Assembly: GCF_003576455.2 (NCBI RefSeq)
Contig: NZ_CP032869.1
Span: forward strand, 5,890,001-5,954,000
Length of the DNA: 64,000 bases
Source of the DNA: Mucilaginibacter celer
Lineage (GTDB): Bacteria; Bacteroidota; Bacteroidia; Sphingobacteriales; Sphingobacteriaceae
Reading direction: 5' to 3'
Shown here: piece by piece, positions 7,527 to 15,220 of the stretch
How the letters are laid out: each line of letters opens with the position of its first letter
Position numbering within the stretch: position 1 is the stretch's first letter
Notes under the pieces: generated by a model
The model's database searches: none
The model's input: only the letters and a program-made list of their open reading frames with translations
What the model was told of the DNA's origin: nothing
Made by a program: the position numbers and the translations under genes

Positions 7527-8765
7527 ATGGCGAATATTGGTGATAGCTCCGGCGAAGACGAACTGATCAGGCTACTGCTTAAACGGCAGTCGGAGTTGAA
7601 TTCATTATTAGAAATTACACGGGCAATTAACAAAAATACGGCTACACCTATTTTGGTGCAAATGCTGGAGGTTATACTGCAAAATTACCTGCAGGTAGGT
7701 AAGCTGAGGTTTTTGATTGAAAAAGACGGAAAGTTTGCCTGTATTGCCAAATACGGCGGCGATTTGGAATCGGCCATGGTGCTGAGCCGGGCCTGCCGTA
7801 AAATGAATAAGTTTAAAACGCCTATTGCTATATCCGATCATTCCGATCCGGTACTTAAGCGTTATAATTACTTCATCCCCATTTATCATAAAAGCAAAGC
7901 CCTCGCCTACGCCCTCATCGGCGATTTCAATACCTCGGGCGATATGCTTAGCAACGATCTGAATTTTATTCAAACGCTGATGAATGTGATTGTGGTGGCG
8001 CTTGAAAATAAAAAGCTTTTTCGCGAAAGGCTGCAATCCGAACGTTTTCAGCGCGAAATGGAGCTTGCCGTTGAAGTGCAGAACATGCTTATCCCCCTGC
8101 GCGTACACAAAGACGATAGCGTAGAAATTGGCGCGAGGTATCTCCCACATCAAAACATAGGCGGCGATTACTTTGATTTTATCCGCATTAACGAAAACGA
8201 GTTTTTGTGGTGTATTGCCGATGTATCGGGCAAGGGAATTTCGGCGGCGCTGCTGATGGCCAACTTCCAGGCCAGTTTGCACGCCTGGGCCGCGGTGGAA
8301 GACGACCTTACCAATATTATTGACAGGTTGAATAAAATAGTGCTCAGCAATACCAAGGGCGAACGTTTTATCACCCTGTTCCTGGCCCGCTACAATCAAA
8401 AAAAGCGACGGCTTAATTATATTAACGCCGGCCATAACCCAACCATATTATACTCGGAGGGTGGGGCAATCCCCCTTAAACTGGGCACTACGATGATAGG
8501 CGTTTTTGAAGAGCTTCCTTTTTTAAATGAGGGAGAGGTTGATGTTGAGCCCGGAAGCCTGATATTTAATTATACCGATGGTTTGATGGACTTTGAATCG
8601 CCCAATGCCAAGGTGTGGAACGAGGATAAACTGCTGGATTTTGTGCTGGCCCACGGCGAATTATCTCCCGATAATTTTAACCAGGCGCTGATGGATTACC
8701 TCGGTTCGGTACACAAAAGCAAGCCGATTGACGACATTACCTTGCTTACGCTGAAGATTTTTTAA
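7527..8765 (+). CDS. GAF and SpoIIE-type PP2C phosphatase
   Basis: 412 residues, soluble. A GAF-like sensor region (about 20-165) and a linker helix lead into a SpoIIE/RsbU PP2C domain (about 200-412) with GARYLPHQNIGGDYFDF, CIADVSGKGISAALLM, INAGHNP and FNYTDGLMD; the acidic residues in GGDYFDF, ADVSG and TDG bind Mn or Mg. Such phosphatases dephosphorylate anti-anti-sigma (STAS) proteins in partner-switching cascades. No STAS protein or anti-sigma kinase is next to it. It starts 41 bp after the permease gene. Confidence 0.88.
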   Translation: MANIGDSSGEDELIRLLLKRQSELNSLLEITRAINKNTATPILVQMLEVILQNYLQVGKLRFLIEKDGKFACIAKYGGDLESAMVLSRACRKMNKFKTPIAISDHSDPVLKRYNYFIPIYHKSKALAYALIGDFNTSGDMLSNDLNFIQTLMNVIVVALENKKLFRERLQSERFQREMELAVEVQNMLIPLRVHKDDSVEIGARYLPHQNIGGDYFDFIRINENEFLWCIADVSGKGISAALLMANFQASLHAWAAVEDDLTNIIDRLNKIVLSNTKGERFITLFLARYNQKKRRLNYINAGHNPTILYSEGGAIPLKLGTTMIGVFEELPFLNEGEVDVEPGSLIFNYTDGLMDFESPNAKVWNEDKLLDFVLAHGELSPDNFNQALMDYLGSVHKSKPIDDITLLTLKIF

Positions 8766-8828
8766 CGAAAACGTTTCTACAGCCGGGCACAGTACTAATT
8801 AATTTCCACCAACGTTTCACAACAGTAT

Positions 8829-8836
8829 TATATTTG
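8829..8836 (+). promoter_or_regulatory. Candidate -7 box of rnhB
   Basis: TATATTTG matches the Bacteroidota -7 consensus TAnnTTTG exactly and ends 4 nt before the rnhB ATG, implying a nearly leaderless transcript. No clear TTG was found at the expected -33 distance, so this is tentative. Confidence 0.35.
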
Positions 8837-8840
8837 CACA

Positions 8841-9437
8841 ATGTTATCAGCAAGGTACCAGTACGAGTTTTTGGAAGCAGGATGTGATGAAGCGGGAAGA
8901 GGATGCCTTGCCGGACCGGTTTTTGCTGCCGCAGTTATTTTACCTCACAATTTTGACCACCACCTGCTCAATGATTCGAAACAGCTTACCGAAGAGGTTA
9001 GATACCGGTTACGCACCGAAATTGAGGAAAAAGCCCTTGCCTATGCCGTGGCATCGGTTGATAACATAGAGATTGATGAGATCAATATCCTCAACGCATC
9101 CTTTTTAGCGATGCACCGGGCCATCGAAAAACTGCATATCGAACCGCAGTTCCTGATTATCGATGGTAATCGCTTTAAAAAATACCGCAGTACCCCGCAC
9201 GAATGTATTATTAAAGGCGACGGCAAATACTTCAGTATAGCAGCAGCATCGATACTGGCCAAAACATACCGCGATGATTTTATGACGCAGATTGCAGCCG
9301 AGCATCCCGAGTACGATTGGCATACCAACAAGGGCTATCCAACCATAAAGCATCGCGAAACTGTGATGAAAATAGGCTATACGCCCTATCACCGCCGCAC
9401 GTTCAGGGTAAGCGACCCGCAGTTAAGTATTTTTTAA
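8841..9437 (+). CDS. rnhB: Ribonuclease HII
   Basis: 198 residues, the normal length. It cleaves RNA in RNA-DNA hybrids and starts ribonucleotide excision by cutting 5' of single ribonucleotides in DNA. The signature CDEAGRGCLAGPV (15-27) carries catalytic Asp16 and Glu17, with Asp108 in LIIDGNRF; SILAKTYRDD and NKGYPTIKH are conserved blocks. Cytoplasmic, with a divalent metal cofactor. It appears to have its own promoter. Confidence 0.95.
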   Translation: MLSARYQYEFLEAGCDEAGRGCLAGPVFAAAVILPHNFDHHLLNDSKQLTEEVRYRLRTEIEEKALAYAVASVDNIEIDEINILNASFLAMHRAIEKLHIEPQFLIIDGNRFKKYRSTPHECIIKGDGKYFSIAAASILAKTYRDDFMTQIAAEHPEYDWHTNKGYPTIKHRETVMKIGYTPYHRRTFRVSDPQLSIF

Positions 9438-9444
9438 ACCTTGC

Positions 9445-9475
9445 TTTGAATACCCCCTTAAGGTTGGTATTTTTG
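9445..9475 (+). promoter_or_regulatory. Promoter of the glycosyltransferase 4 gene
   Basis: TTTG at 9445-9448, a 19-nt spacer and TATTTTTG at 9468-9475 match the Bacteroidota consensus in both sequence and spacing. Transcription would start near 9482, giving a leader of about 14 nt before the TTG start codon at 9496. The site lies just after the rnhB stop. Confidence 0.6.
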
Positions 9476-9495
9476 TTGAAAACCCAATCCATCGT

Positions 9496-10716
9496 TTGAA
9501 GATCCTTATTTTAACGCATCGTGTTCCATTTCCGCAAAATGGTGGATATGCCATTGTGGTTTGCAATACCATTAAGGGTTTGATAGCCCTTGGGCACGAG
9601 GTAGCGTTGGTGGCGTTAAATGGTAAAAGATACTATGGCAGCGCTCAAAATACCGAGGATGAGTTGCTCCAAAAAATCCAGTATACATCATACAATGTAA
9701 ACATCAGCATCTCTATGTTTGATGCTTTTACCAACCTGTTCAGCAAAAAATCAAACGATGTTGACCGGTATTATGATGCCGAGTTTGAAAAACTGCTGCT
9801 GCGCGAACTGAGGCAAACCGCTTATGATGTAATTCAGTTTGAGGGCCTGTTTGTAACCCCGTATTTAACGGCCATTCGCAAGCACAGCCGGGCTAAGCTT
9901 ATTTACCGGTCGCACAATATTGAACACCAGGTATGGATGCGCCTGGCCCAGCAAAAAAGTGATCTGTTTAAAAAATGGTACCTGCGCCTGCTGGCCCGCC
10001 GGGTAAAGGATTATGAGTTGCAGGTACTGAATAAATTTGACGCCATTGCGGTATTTACTGCCGAGGATAAAAAAACGCTGCTCTCCTATGGTATCAATAT
10101 ACCGGTTGAGATTTTTCCGGTGGGTATTGTACTTGATGATTATAAGCCCGATTACAGCAAAACCGAGTTTCCGAGCTTGTTTTTTCTGGGCTCGCTTGAT
10201 TGGATGCCCAACCGCGAAGGGATTGAATGGTTTATAGAGAATTTTTATAACGACCTAACCGAGGGTGACCTCCGCGTACGTTTTTACGTAGCAGGACATA
10301 ACATTCCGGATAGCTTTGACGATTACGAGGTACTTGGCAAAATTTTTATCCAGGGCGAGGTTGACGATGCTTCGGAGTTTGTAAACAGTAAGGCCATTAT
10401 GATAGTGCCGCTGCTATCAAGCGGGGGCATGCGCGTAAAAATTGTTGAAGGCATGGCGATGCAAAAATGCATTATCTCCACCTCGTTAGGGGCCGAAGGG
10501 ATTGGCTTTACCAACGGCACCAATATCCTGATAGCCAACAACCGCCAGGAATTTTACGATGCTATTGAACGCTGTATAAGCGACGAGGAATTTTGCCGAA
10601 ACATAGGCATTAACGCCCGTAAACTAATTGAACAGCAACACAACGTAAATGTAATTGCCCCAAAACTGGTAGCATTTTATATGAACCATGATTTGCCTGA
10701 TGATACAATTTCATGA
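9496..10716 (+). CDS. Glycosyltransferase family 4 protein
   Basis: 406 residues with a GT-B fold. The N-terminal domain begins MKILILTHRVPFPQNGG, the usual start of this family, which supports the TTG codon. The C-terminal donor domain has FFLGSLDWMPNREG, SGGMRVKIVEGMAMQKCII and STSLGAEGI, where the Glu of VEG corresponds to the sugar-nucleotide binding region. It is similar to the sugar transferases of the PelF/WbaZ-like group that build surface polysaccharides. The acceptor is unknown. It is not in an obvious polysaccharide cluster. Confidence 0.82.
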   Translation: MKILILTHRVPFPQNGGYAIVVCNTIKGLIALGHEVALVALNGKRYYGSAQNTEDELLQKIQYTSYNVNISISMFDAFTNLFSKKSNDVDRYYDAEFEKLLLRELRQTAYDVIQFEGLFVTPYLTAIRKHSRAKLIYRSHNIEHQVWMRLAQQKSDLFKKWYLRLLARRVKDYELQVLNKFDAIAVFTAEDKKTLLSYGINIPVEIFPVGIVLDDYKPDYSKTEFPSLFFLGSLDWMPNREGIEWFIENFYNDLTEGDLRVRFYVAGHNIPDSFDDYEVLGKIFIQGEVDDASEFVNSKAIMIVPLLSSGGMRVKIVEGMAMQKCIISTSLGAEGIGFTNGTNILIANNRQEFYDAIERCISDEEFCRNIGINARKLIEQQHNVNVIAPKLVAFYMNHDLPDDTIS

Positions 10717-10742
10717 GCTTTGTTATAGGCCGTAAAGCAAAC

Positions 10743-10820
10743 CAACCGCACTACTGCTAACTGCAAACTATCATCTGCCTATTCATTCTGCCAACTGCAA
10801 ACCGCCCACTGCAAACTGCC
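10743..10820. repeat. actgcaaactgcc word repeat
   Basis: The gap between two convergent genes is made of variants of aactgcaaact and ctgccaactgc repeated five or six times. It runs directly into the stop codon and the glutamine-coding tract of the transglutaminase gene at 10821. No function is visible. Confidence 0.55.
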
Positions 10821-11831
10821 TTACTGTTGCTGTTGTTGCTGCTGTTGCTGCTGTTGCTGCTGTTGCTGCTGTTGCTGCTGTTGCTGCTGTTGAATAACCT
10901 CCATATAGCGCTGGTAGCTGTTTCTGGCAAAACCGGTGGCATGTACGGCCGGTGTTTCAGCGGGTTTTTCTTCAAACAAAATGGCGTCGGCGTCGTCAAC
11001 CAAAACTGATACTTCAAGTTTGTGACCAAATGATCCTTTGTAAACGCCTTTAACCGGCGAGCAATCCGAAAAATTACGGCCTACAGCCAGGCGTACATGC
11101 GTTTCATTGGCTACACAGTTGTTTGTTGGGTCAATGCCCAGCCAGCCGTAATCAGGAATGTAAACTTCGGCCCAGGCGTGTGTTGCGCCGGCGCCGCGCA
11201 TGGCACTGCTATGCGTGCAAATGTAGCCGCTAACATAGCGGGCCGGAATTTTAAGCAGACGCAGCATCACCATTAAAATATGGGCAAAATCCTGGCATAC
11301 GCCGGCCTTTAGTTTCCAAACTTCATCAAGCGTGGTTTCTACAGTGGTAACACCTTTAATGTACTCGAAGTTTTTATATACCCAGTTGCAAAACTTCAGG
11401 GCCACCTGGTAGGGGGTTTCCTGTTTATTGCGTTCGCCTTCAACAAAGGCCTGTAATTCGGGAAGGCCTTCAAAGTATTCCTGTTTCAGGAAATCGATAT
11501 AAGGCACCATATATTGCAGCCGTTTCAAATCCTCCCAGTGCTGTTCGGGGAAAATATCATTCACCGGTAAAGGCCGTGGCCGGGTAATCACATCAAGCTT
11601 TGAATTGATGAGCAGGGTTGTATGCGGCTCGCTGTAAGTAAAGCTGCCAACCTCGTTGCCATAGTAGTCAATATGCGTATCAACAACCGGGTTGCCGGTT
11701 ATGTGCAGTTCCTGCTTTACCACCTCCTGGTAATCATCCTTTATAGGGAAAAGGATAATCTGGTTGGCACTGTCGCGTACCGGACCTTCGTAAGTGTATT
11801 TGGTGATATGTTGAATTTTAAATTCGGGCAT
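10821..11831 (-). CDS. Transglutaminase-like cysteine protease-fold protein with polyglutamine tail
   Basis: 336 residues, no signal peptide. The bacterial transglutaminase N-terminal region (about 1-90) is followed by a transglutaminase core with Cys179 (KAGVCQDFAH), His218 (ATHAW) and Asp234 (GIDPTNN), a complete triad. The protein ends in 23 consecutive Gln up to the stop codon. Homologues (COG1305) occur with alpha-E and circularly permuted ATP-grasp proteins, as here (11928-14419), and are thought to take part in forming or hydrolysing a peptide. Substrate unknown. The Gln tail is encoded by a simple repeat and probably varies in length. Confidence 0.85.
   Translation of the reverse strand: MPEFKIQHITKYTYEGPVRDSANQIILFPIKDDYQEVVKQELHITGNPVVDTHIDYYGNEVGSFTYSEPHTTLLINSKLDVITRPRPLPVNDIFPEQHWEDLKRLQYMVPYIDFLKQEYFEGLPELQAFVEGERNKQETPYQVALKFCNWVYKNFEYIKGVTTVETTLDEVWKLKAGVCQDFAHILMVMLRLLKIPARYVSGYICTHSSAMRGAGATHAWAEVYIPDYGWLGIDPTNNCVANETHVRLAVGRNFSDCSPVKGVYKGSFGHKLEVSVLVDDADAILFEEKPAETPAVHATGFARNSYQRYMEVIQQQQQQQQQQQQQQQQQQQQQQQ
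10824..10892 (-). repeat. CAG/CAA microsatellite coding for 23 Gln
   Basis: 69 bp, mostly a 9-bp unit (CAACAGCAG on the coding strand), ending exactly at the stop codon of the transglutaminase gene. A tract like this is open to slippage. Changes in multiples of three would change tail length, while others would shift the reading frame only over the last residues. Confidence 0.95.
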
Positions 11832-11854
11832 TTTGTTAATTGGTTAATTGGGCA

Positions 11855-11906
11855 ATTTGAAGATTTGAAAATGAAAGAATTGCGCTGCATTTTCAAATCT
11901 TCAAAT
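11855..11906. repeat. Perfect 19-bp inverted repeat between cassette genes
   Basis: Positions 11855-11873 (atttgaagatttgaaaatg) are the exact complement of 11888-11906, with a 14-nt loop, and a further tcttcaaat copy follows at about 11914. It lies between the alpha-E and transglutaminase genes, so it would form a hairpin in their joint transcript. There is no T-run typical of a terminator. Confidence 0.8.
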
Positions 11907-11927
11907 CAACACATCTTCAAATTAAAT

Positions 11928-12863
11928 TTATGAGTTGGCAAAATAATGTTGGTTTAACGAGTTGCCTATGCTGTACAATTCGCTCCTGATCTGCGTTAAA
12001 AACAGGTGTAATCCTTCGGCCTTAATACTTTTTACCGAGCTGTATTTAATACGGCTTTGCAACCTGCCTATCTGGAACGACATTTCGCGGTAGTCGTCTA
12101 CATTGCTTTCGTTCTTCAGCCTGTCAAAGTAACGCTGGATATTATTTACCGAATAAATAACAGAGCGCGGGAAATCAACATTTAATACCACCTGTTCAAG
12201 TACATTCTCCGATTCGAAGCCTTCGCGATAGGTTTTCAGGTACAACTCATATCCACCTAATGAAAGTAGCAGGTGTTTCCAGTAGGTGGTATCGGTAAGC
12301 AAATCGGGGTTTTCGCTGATAGAGCTGAATTTAGTATCCAGGATATCTACCGATTGGATAGCCCGCTCAAGATACTTACCGATATTCATGAACGCCCGGC
12401 CTTCGCCGCGTTCCATCGTGATCTCTACGGTGCCATAGTAAAGCATTACCTGTTTTATCAGTACGTCAAGCACACCTATTGGGTCTTCACGCTGCAAGGC
12501 ACGGTCAAGGCGCGGATCTTTTACGGCATGGTAGTACTCGTTAAGGCATTGCCACAAATCTTTGGTAATGTGCTCCTGCACGCCGCGGGCATTTTCGCGG
12601 GCCAGCGTAATGATATTTAATATAGAGTTGGAGTTGCTTTTACCCGTAACCATATATTTTAAAACCGCGCGACTGTCATTTTCCAATGCATCGGCTTCTT
12701 CGGCATCCAAACCGGCAAAAATGCGCATCACCGGCTCCCAGGTAAACTCCTGTACCGTATCCTGCGACGATGCGTAATTGATTTTGAGCATCCGCAGCAA
12801 ACCATCGCTGCGCTCAATGTAACGGCTTAACCAATAAAAACTTGCTGCTACCCTGCTTAACAT
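11928..12863 (-). CDS. Alpha-E domain protein (DUF403)
   Basis: 311 residues, all-helical. It begins with the family signature MLSRVAASFYWLSRYIERSD. COG2307 proteins have no established activity. They are found between or fused to circularly permuted ATP-grasp proteins and transglutaminases and were proposed to act in a peptide-synthesis or modification system. Here it sits 107 bp downstream of the ATP-grasp gene and 96 bp upstream of the transglutaminase gene, on the same strand. Confidence 0.88.
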   Translation of the reverse strand: MLSRVAASFYWLSRYIERSDGLLRMLKINYASSQDTVQEFTWEPVMRIFAGLDAEEADALENDSRAVLKYMVTGKSNSNSILNIITLARENARGVQEHITKDLWQCLNEYYHAVKDPRLDRALQREDPIGVLDVLIKQVMLYYGTVEITMERGEGRAFMNIGKYLERAIQSVDILDTKFSSISENPDLLTDTTYWKHLLLSLGGYELYLKTYREGFESENVLEQVVLNVDFPRSVIYSVNNIQRYFDRLKNESNVDDYREMSFQIGRLQSRIKYSSVKSIKAEGLHLFLTQIRSELYSIGNSLNQHYFANS

Positions 12864-12872
12864 ATTTTTTGT

Positions 12873-12905
12873 ATTTCGGAATTCGGATGTTCGATTTCGG
12901 ATTTA
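12873..12905. repeat. ttcggatt word repeat
   Basis: Short repeated words ttcggaattcggatgttcgatttcggattt in the 107-bp gap between the ATP-grasp and alpha-E genes, followed by cctttcacctttatcctttcgcc. This is the same style of intergenic repeat as elsewhere in the window but with a different word. Confidence 0.45.
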
Positions 12906-12970
12906 TTTGTCCGCACCCTTTATTTTTTAATTGATTAAAACCTTTTGCCTTTCACCTTTATCCTTTCGCC

Positions 12971-14419
12971 TCAGGTTAATACCCACGTATCCTTACTTCC
13001 GCCGCCCTGCGAGCTGTTAACCACCAACGATCCTTCTTTCAGTGCCACGCGGGTTAAGCCGCCCGGCACTATCTCAATACCATCCGGTCCGTACAGCGCG
13101 TAGGGCCTTAAATCAACCCTGCGGGGTTTTAATGAGCCTTGCATGTAACACGGCGCTGCCGATAGGTTAATGGTTGGCTGCGCTATGAAGTTACGCGGAT
13201 CTTTTAGTATTTCTTTCTTGTATTCTTCAATTTCCTGTTCGCTTGCCGCGTGCCCCATCAGCATGCCGTAGCCACCGCTGCCGTTAGTTTTTTTAACCAC
13301 CATAGTGTTGAGGTTTTTAAACACATGCTCGCGCTCATCAGGGTTGCCCAGTTGGTGGGTTGGTACGTTTTTGAGTATTGGCTCTTCGTTCAGGTAGTAG
13401 CGAATCATATCCGGCACGTAGGCATAAACGGCCTTATCGTCGGCAACGCCGGTCCCGGTGGCGTTTACAATGGCAACATTGCCTTTACGATAAGCGCCCA
13501 TTAGCCCGGCTACGCCCAGCATACTTTCGGGGTTAAACACCAGCGGATCCAAAAACTCGTCATCCACCCTCCGATAGATCACATCCACCTGCTGCAGGCC
13601 GGTGGTGGTTTTCATGTATACCTTATGGTTGTTCACCACCAAATCGCGGCCTTCAACCAATTCAACGCCCATCAACCTGGCCAGCGTGGTATGCTCAAAA
13701 TAGGCCGAGTTGTAAATGCCTGGTGTGAGCAGCACGATGGTTGGGTTCTGAACCTGCCTTGGCGATAGCGCCAGCAGGTTTTTATATAAGATAGATGGAT
13801 ATTCGGTAACGCTGCGTACGCTGCATTGCGGCAACAGATCGGGGAATAGGCGCTTTGTGATCTCCCTGTTTTCGAGCATATAGCTTACGCCCGATGGGGT
13901 GCGCAGGTTGTCTTCCAGTACATAAAAGGTACCGTCATTGTCGCGGATCAGGTCGATACCTGAAATGTGTACATAAATATCATAAGGCACCTGGAGTTGA
14001 TACATCTCGCGCAAAAAATGCGGACAAGAGTAAATGATATCTATAGGTACAATACCGTCTTTAACAATAAACTGGTTATGGTAAATATCTTTCAGGAAAA
14101 GATTGAGCGCTGTGAGGCGCTGTTTAATGCCCCTCTCAACAAAAGCCCATTCGCTCGCCGTAATGATACGGGGGATAATATCGAAAGGAAAAATTTTTTC
14201 AATGCCTTCGCCGCTGTTATATACGGTGAAGGTAATGCCCTGGCTCATGAAAAGTCGTTTGGCAAGCTCCTCTTTTTTGTTCAGGTCGTCAGCCGATTCT
14301 TTCGAAATGTAATCAATAACCTTGCGATAATGTTCGCGAACATTAGCATCAAGGCCATACATTTCGTCCCAAACGTTGTCAATCGGGCTGTATTTATCAA
14401 AATAAGCTGATTCTTCCAT
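12971..14419 (-). CDS. Circularly permuted type 2 ATP-grasp protein
   Basis: 482 residues, no signal or membrane segment. It matches COG2308 (DUF404/DUF407), whose ATP-grasp lobes are circularly permuted. Visible blocks are YDIYVHISGIDLIRDNDGTF, VLEDNLRTPSGVSYMLENR, IVLLTPGIYNSAYFEH, YRRVDDEFLDPL and VVKKTNGSGGYGMLMG, the last probably contributing to nucleotide binding. ATP-grasp enzymes join a carboxylate to an amine through an acyl-phosphate, so an amide- or peptide-forming reaction is expected. It is first in the three-gene cassette that runs to 10821. Confidence 0.88.
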   Translation of the reverse strand: MEESAYFDKYSPIDNVWDEMYGLDANVREHYRKVIDYISKESADDLNKKEELAKRLFMSQGITFTVYNSGEGIEKIFPFDIIPRIITASEWAFVERGIKQRLTALNLFLKDIYHNQFIVKDGIVPIDIIYSCPHFLREMYQLQVPYDIYVHISGIDLIRDNDGTFYVLEDNLRTPSGVSYMLENREITKRLFPDLLPQCSVRSVTEYPSILYKNLLALSPRQVQNPTIVLLTPGIYNSAYFEHTTLARLMGVELVEGRDLVVNNHKVYMKTTTGLQQVDVIYRRVDDEFLDPLVFNPESMLGVAGLMGAYRKGNVAIVNATGTGVADDKAVYAYVPDMIRYYLNEEPILKNVPTHQLGNPDEREHVFKNLNTMVVKKTNGSGGYGMLMGHAASEQEIEEYKKEILKDPRNFIAQPTINLSAAPCYMQGSLKPRRVDLRPYALYGPDGIEIVPGGLTRVALKEGSLVVNSSQGGGSKDTWVLT

Positions 14420-14701
14420 GAAAAAATTACAATAGTTTAAAAATTGACAATCAGTTATCTTTAAGAATTGTAATTTATGAAGTGTTTTTGATAAAAAAGC
14501 AAATTATTTTGAATTTTTTAAAGGTATTTTAATTAAATTGTTAATTTATGTTGGAATTAACATTGTTAATACGGGGTTAACTTGATGTTAATGGTTGTTT
14601 TTAGCCTCAATAAAATAGCTTTTTAAAAAATGATAGAAAGTTTATAAACACGCAAACGCGCTAAGACGGAAAGCAAAAAAGCAACTTATTAAAGTTGATT
14701 A
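14420..14701. other. Divergent intergenic region, no gene seen
   Basis: AT-rich gap between the minus-strand ATP-grasp gene and the plus-strand gene at 14762. It must hold the promoter of the cassette on the minus strand. I see only ttaat-rich words and no clear hairpin or open reading frame. The right edge meets the promoter at 14702. Confidence 0.5.
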
Positions 14702-14731
14702 TTGTTTTTAGTGGAATAACAAATAGTTTTG
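14702..14731 (+). promoter_or_regulatory. Consensus Bacteroidota promoter
   Basis: TTG (14702-14704), a spacer of exactly 19 nt, then TAGTTTTG (14724-14731), a full match to TAnnTTTG. Transcription would begin near 14738. That makes the upstream ATG at 14741 essentially leaderless and favours the ATG at 14762 as the start. Confidence 0.65.
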
Positions 14732-14761
14732 TAGCCTTATATGTTTATTCTAAACCAGATC

Positions 14762-15220
14762 ATGAAAATTAGCTTTAAAAAGCAATCTCGCTTCCCTGTG
14801 CTGTCAATTATGACGTTGATATTGTTTTGTAGTATAAACGCGACGGGTCAAATTAACAAAAGCCTTAAAAGATCAAATAAACCCATTGATAGTAGCATTC
14901 CTGAAAACTTTGATCAGTTTCTTAAGAAATTTAATACCGATTCGGGTTTTCAACTTTCAAGAGTTAAATTCCCTTTTAAAATAATAGAGTCGCCCGACGA
15001 GGAAGGAAAGCAGGCGCCAGCTCGCTTTGTTCTAAAAAAGGATTGGAAACGAGTTAAACTGATTCAAAAAGGGAATATAATTATACGAAAACAACAGGCC
15101 AGTAAAACACCTGTAACTGTACAATTGATGATTGAAGATACCGGGGTATCAGTATACCATTATTTTAAATGTATTAAAGGTGAATGGTGGTTAGTTCAAC
15201 TGGAAGATGCATCCGATTAA
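14762..15220 (+). CDS. Small secreted protein, DUF4348-like
   Basis: About 152 residues from the ATG at 14762; an ATG at 14741 would add seven. A Sec signal peptide (LSIMTLILFCSINATGQ) is followed by a compact domain with FDQFLKKFNTDSGFQLSRV and KFPFKII, which resembles DUF4348 of Bacteroidota, then a C-terminal strand with WWLVQLEDASD. Function unknown. It probably sits in the periplasm. The 3' end overlaps the convergent AraC-type gene by 4 bp. Confidence 0.6.
   Translation: MKISFKKQSRFPVLSIMTLILFCSINATGQINKSLKRSNKPIDSSIPENFDQFLKKFNTDSGFQLSRVKFPFKIIESPDEEGKQAPARFVLKKDWKRVKLIQKGNIIIRKQQASKTPVTVQLMIEDTGVSVYHYFKCIKGEWWLVQLEDASD

Noticed and set aside
7608..8435. Long minus-strand frame of 275 codons inside the SpoIIE-type gene
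   Set aside because: It lies opposite a gene with a complete PP2C domain and shows no recognisable domain of its own.
10743..10892. Origin or iteron-type replication repeat
   Set aside because: No DnaA boxes or replication gene nearby, and the repeat is partly coding.
10827..11009. Plus-strand frame with a poly-leucine stretch resembling a membrane segment
   Set aside because: It is the complement of the polyglutamine tract and has no other support.
10757..11029. Overlapping minus-strand frame rich in Ser and Asn
   Set aside because: It is the microsatellite of the transglutaminase tail read in another frame; the true gene has a full catalytic domain in its own frame.
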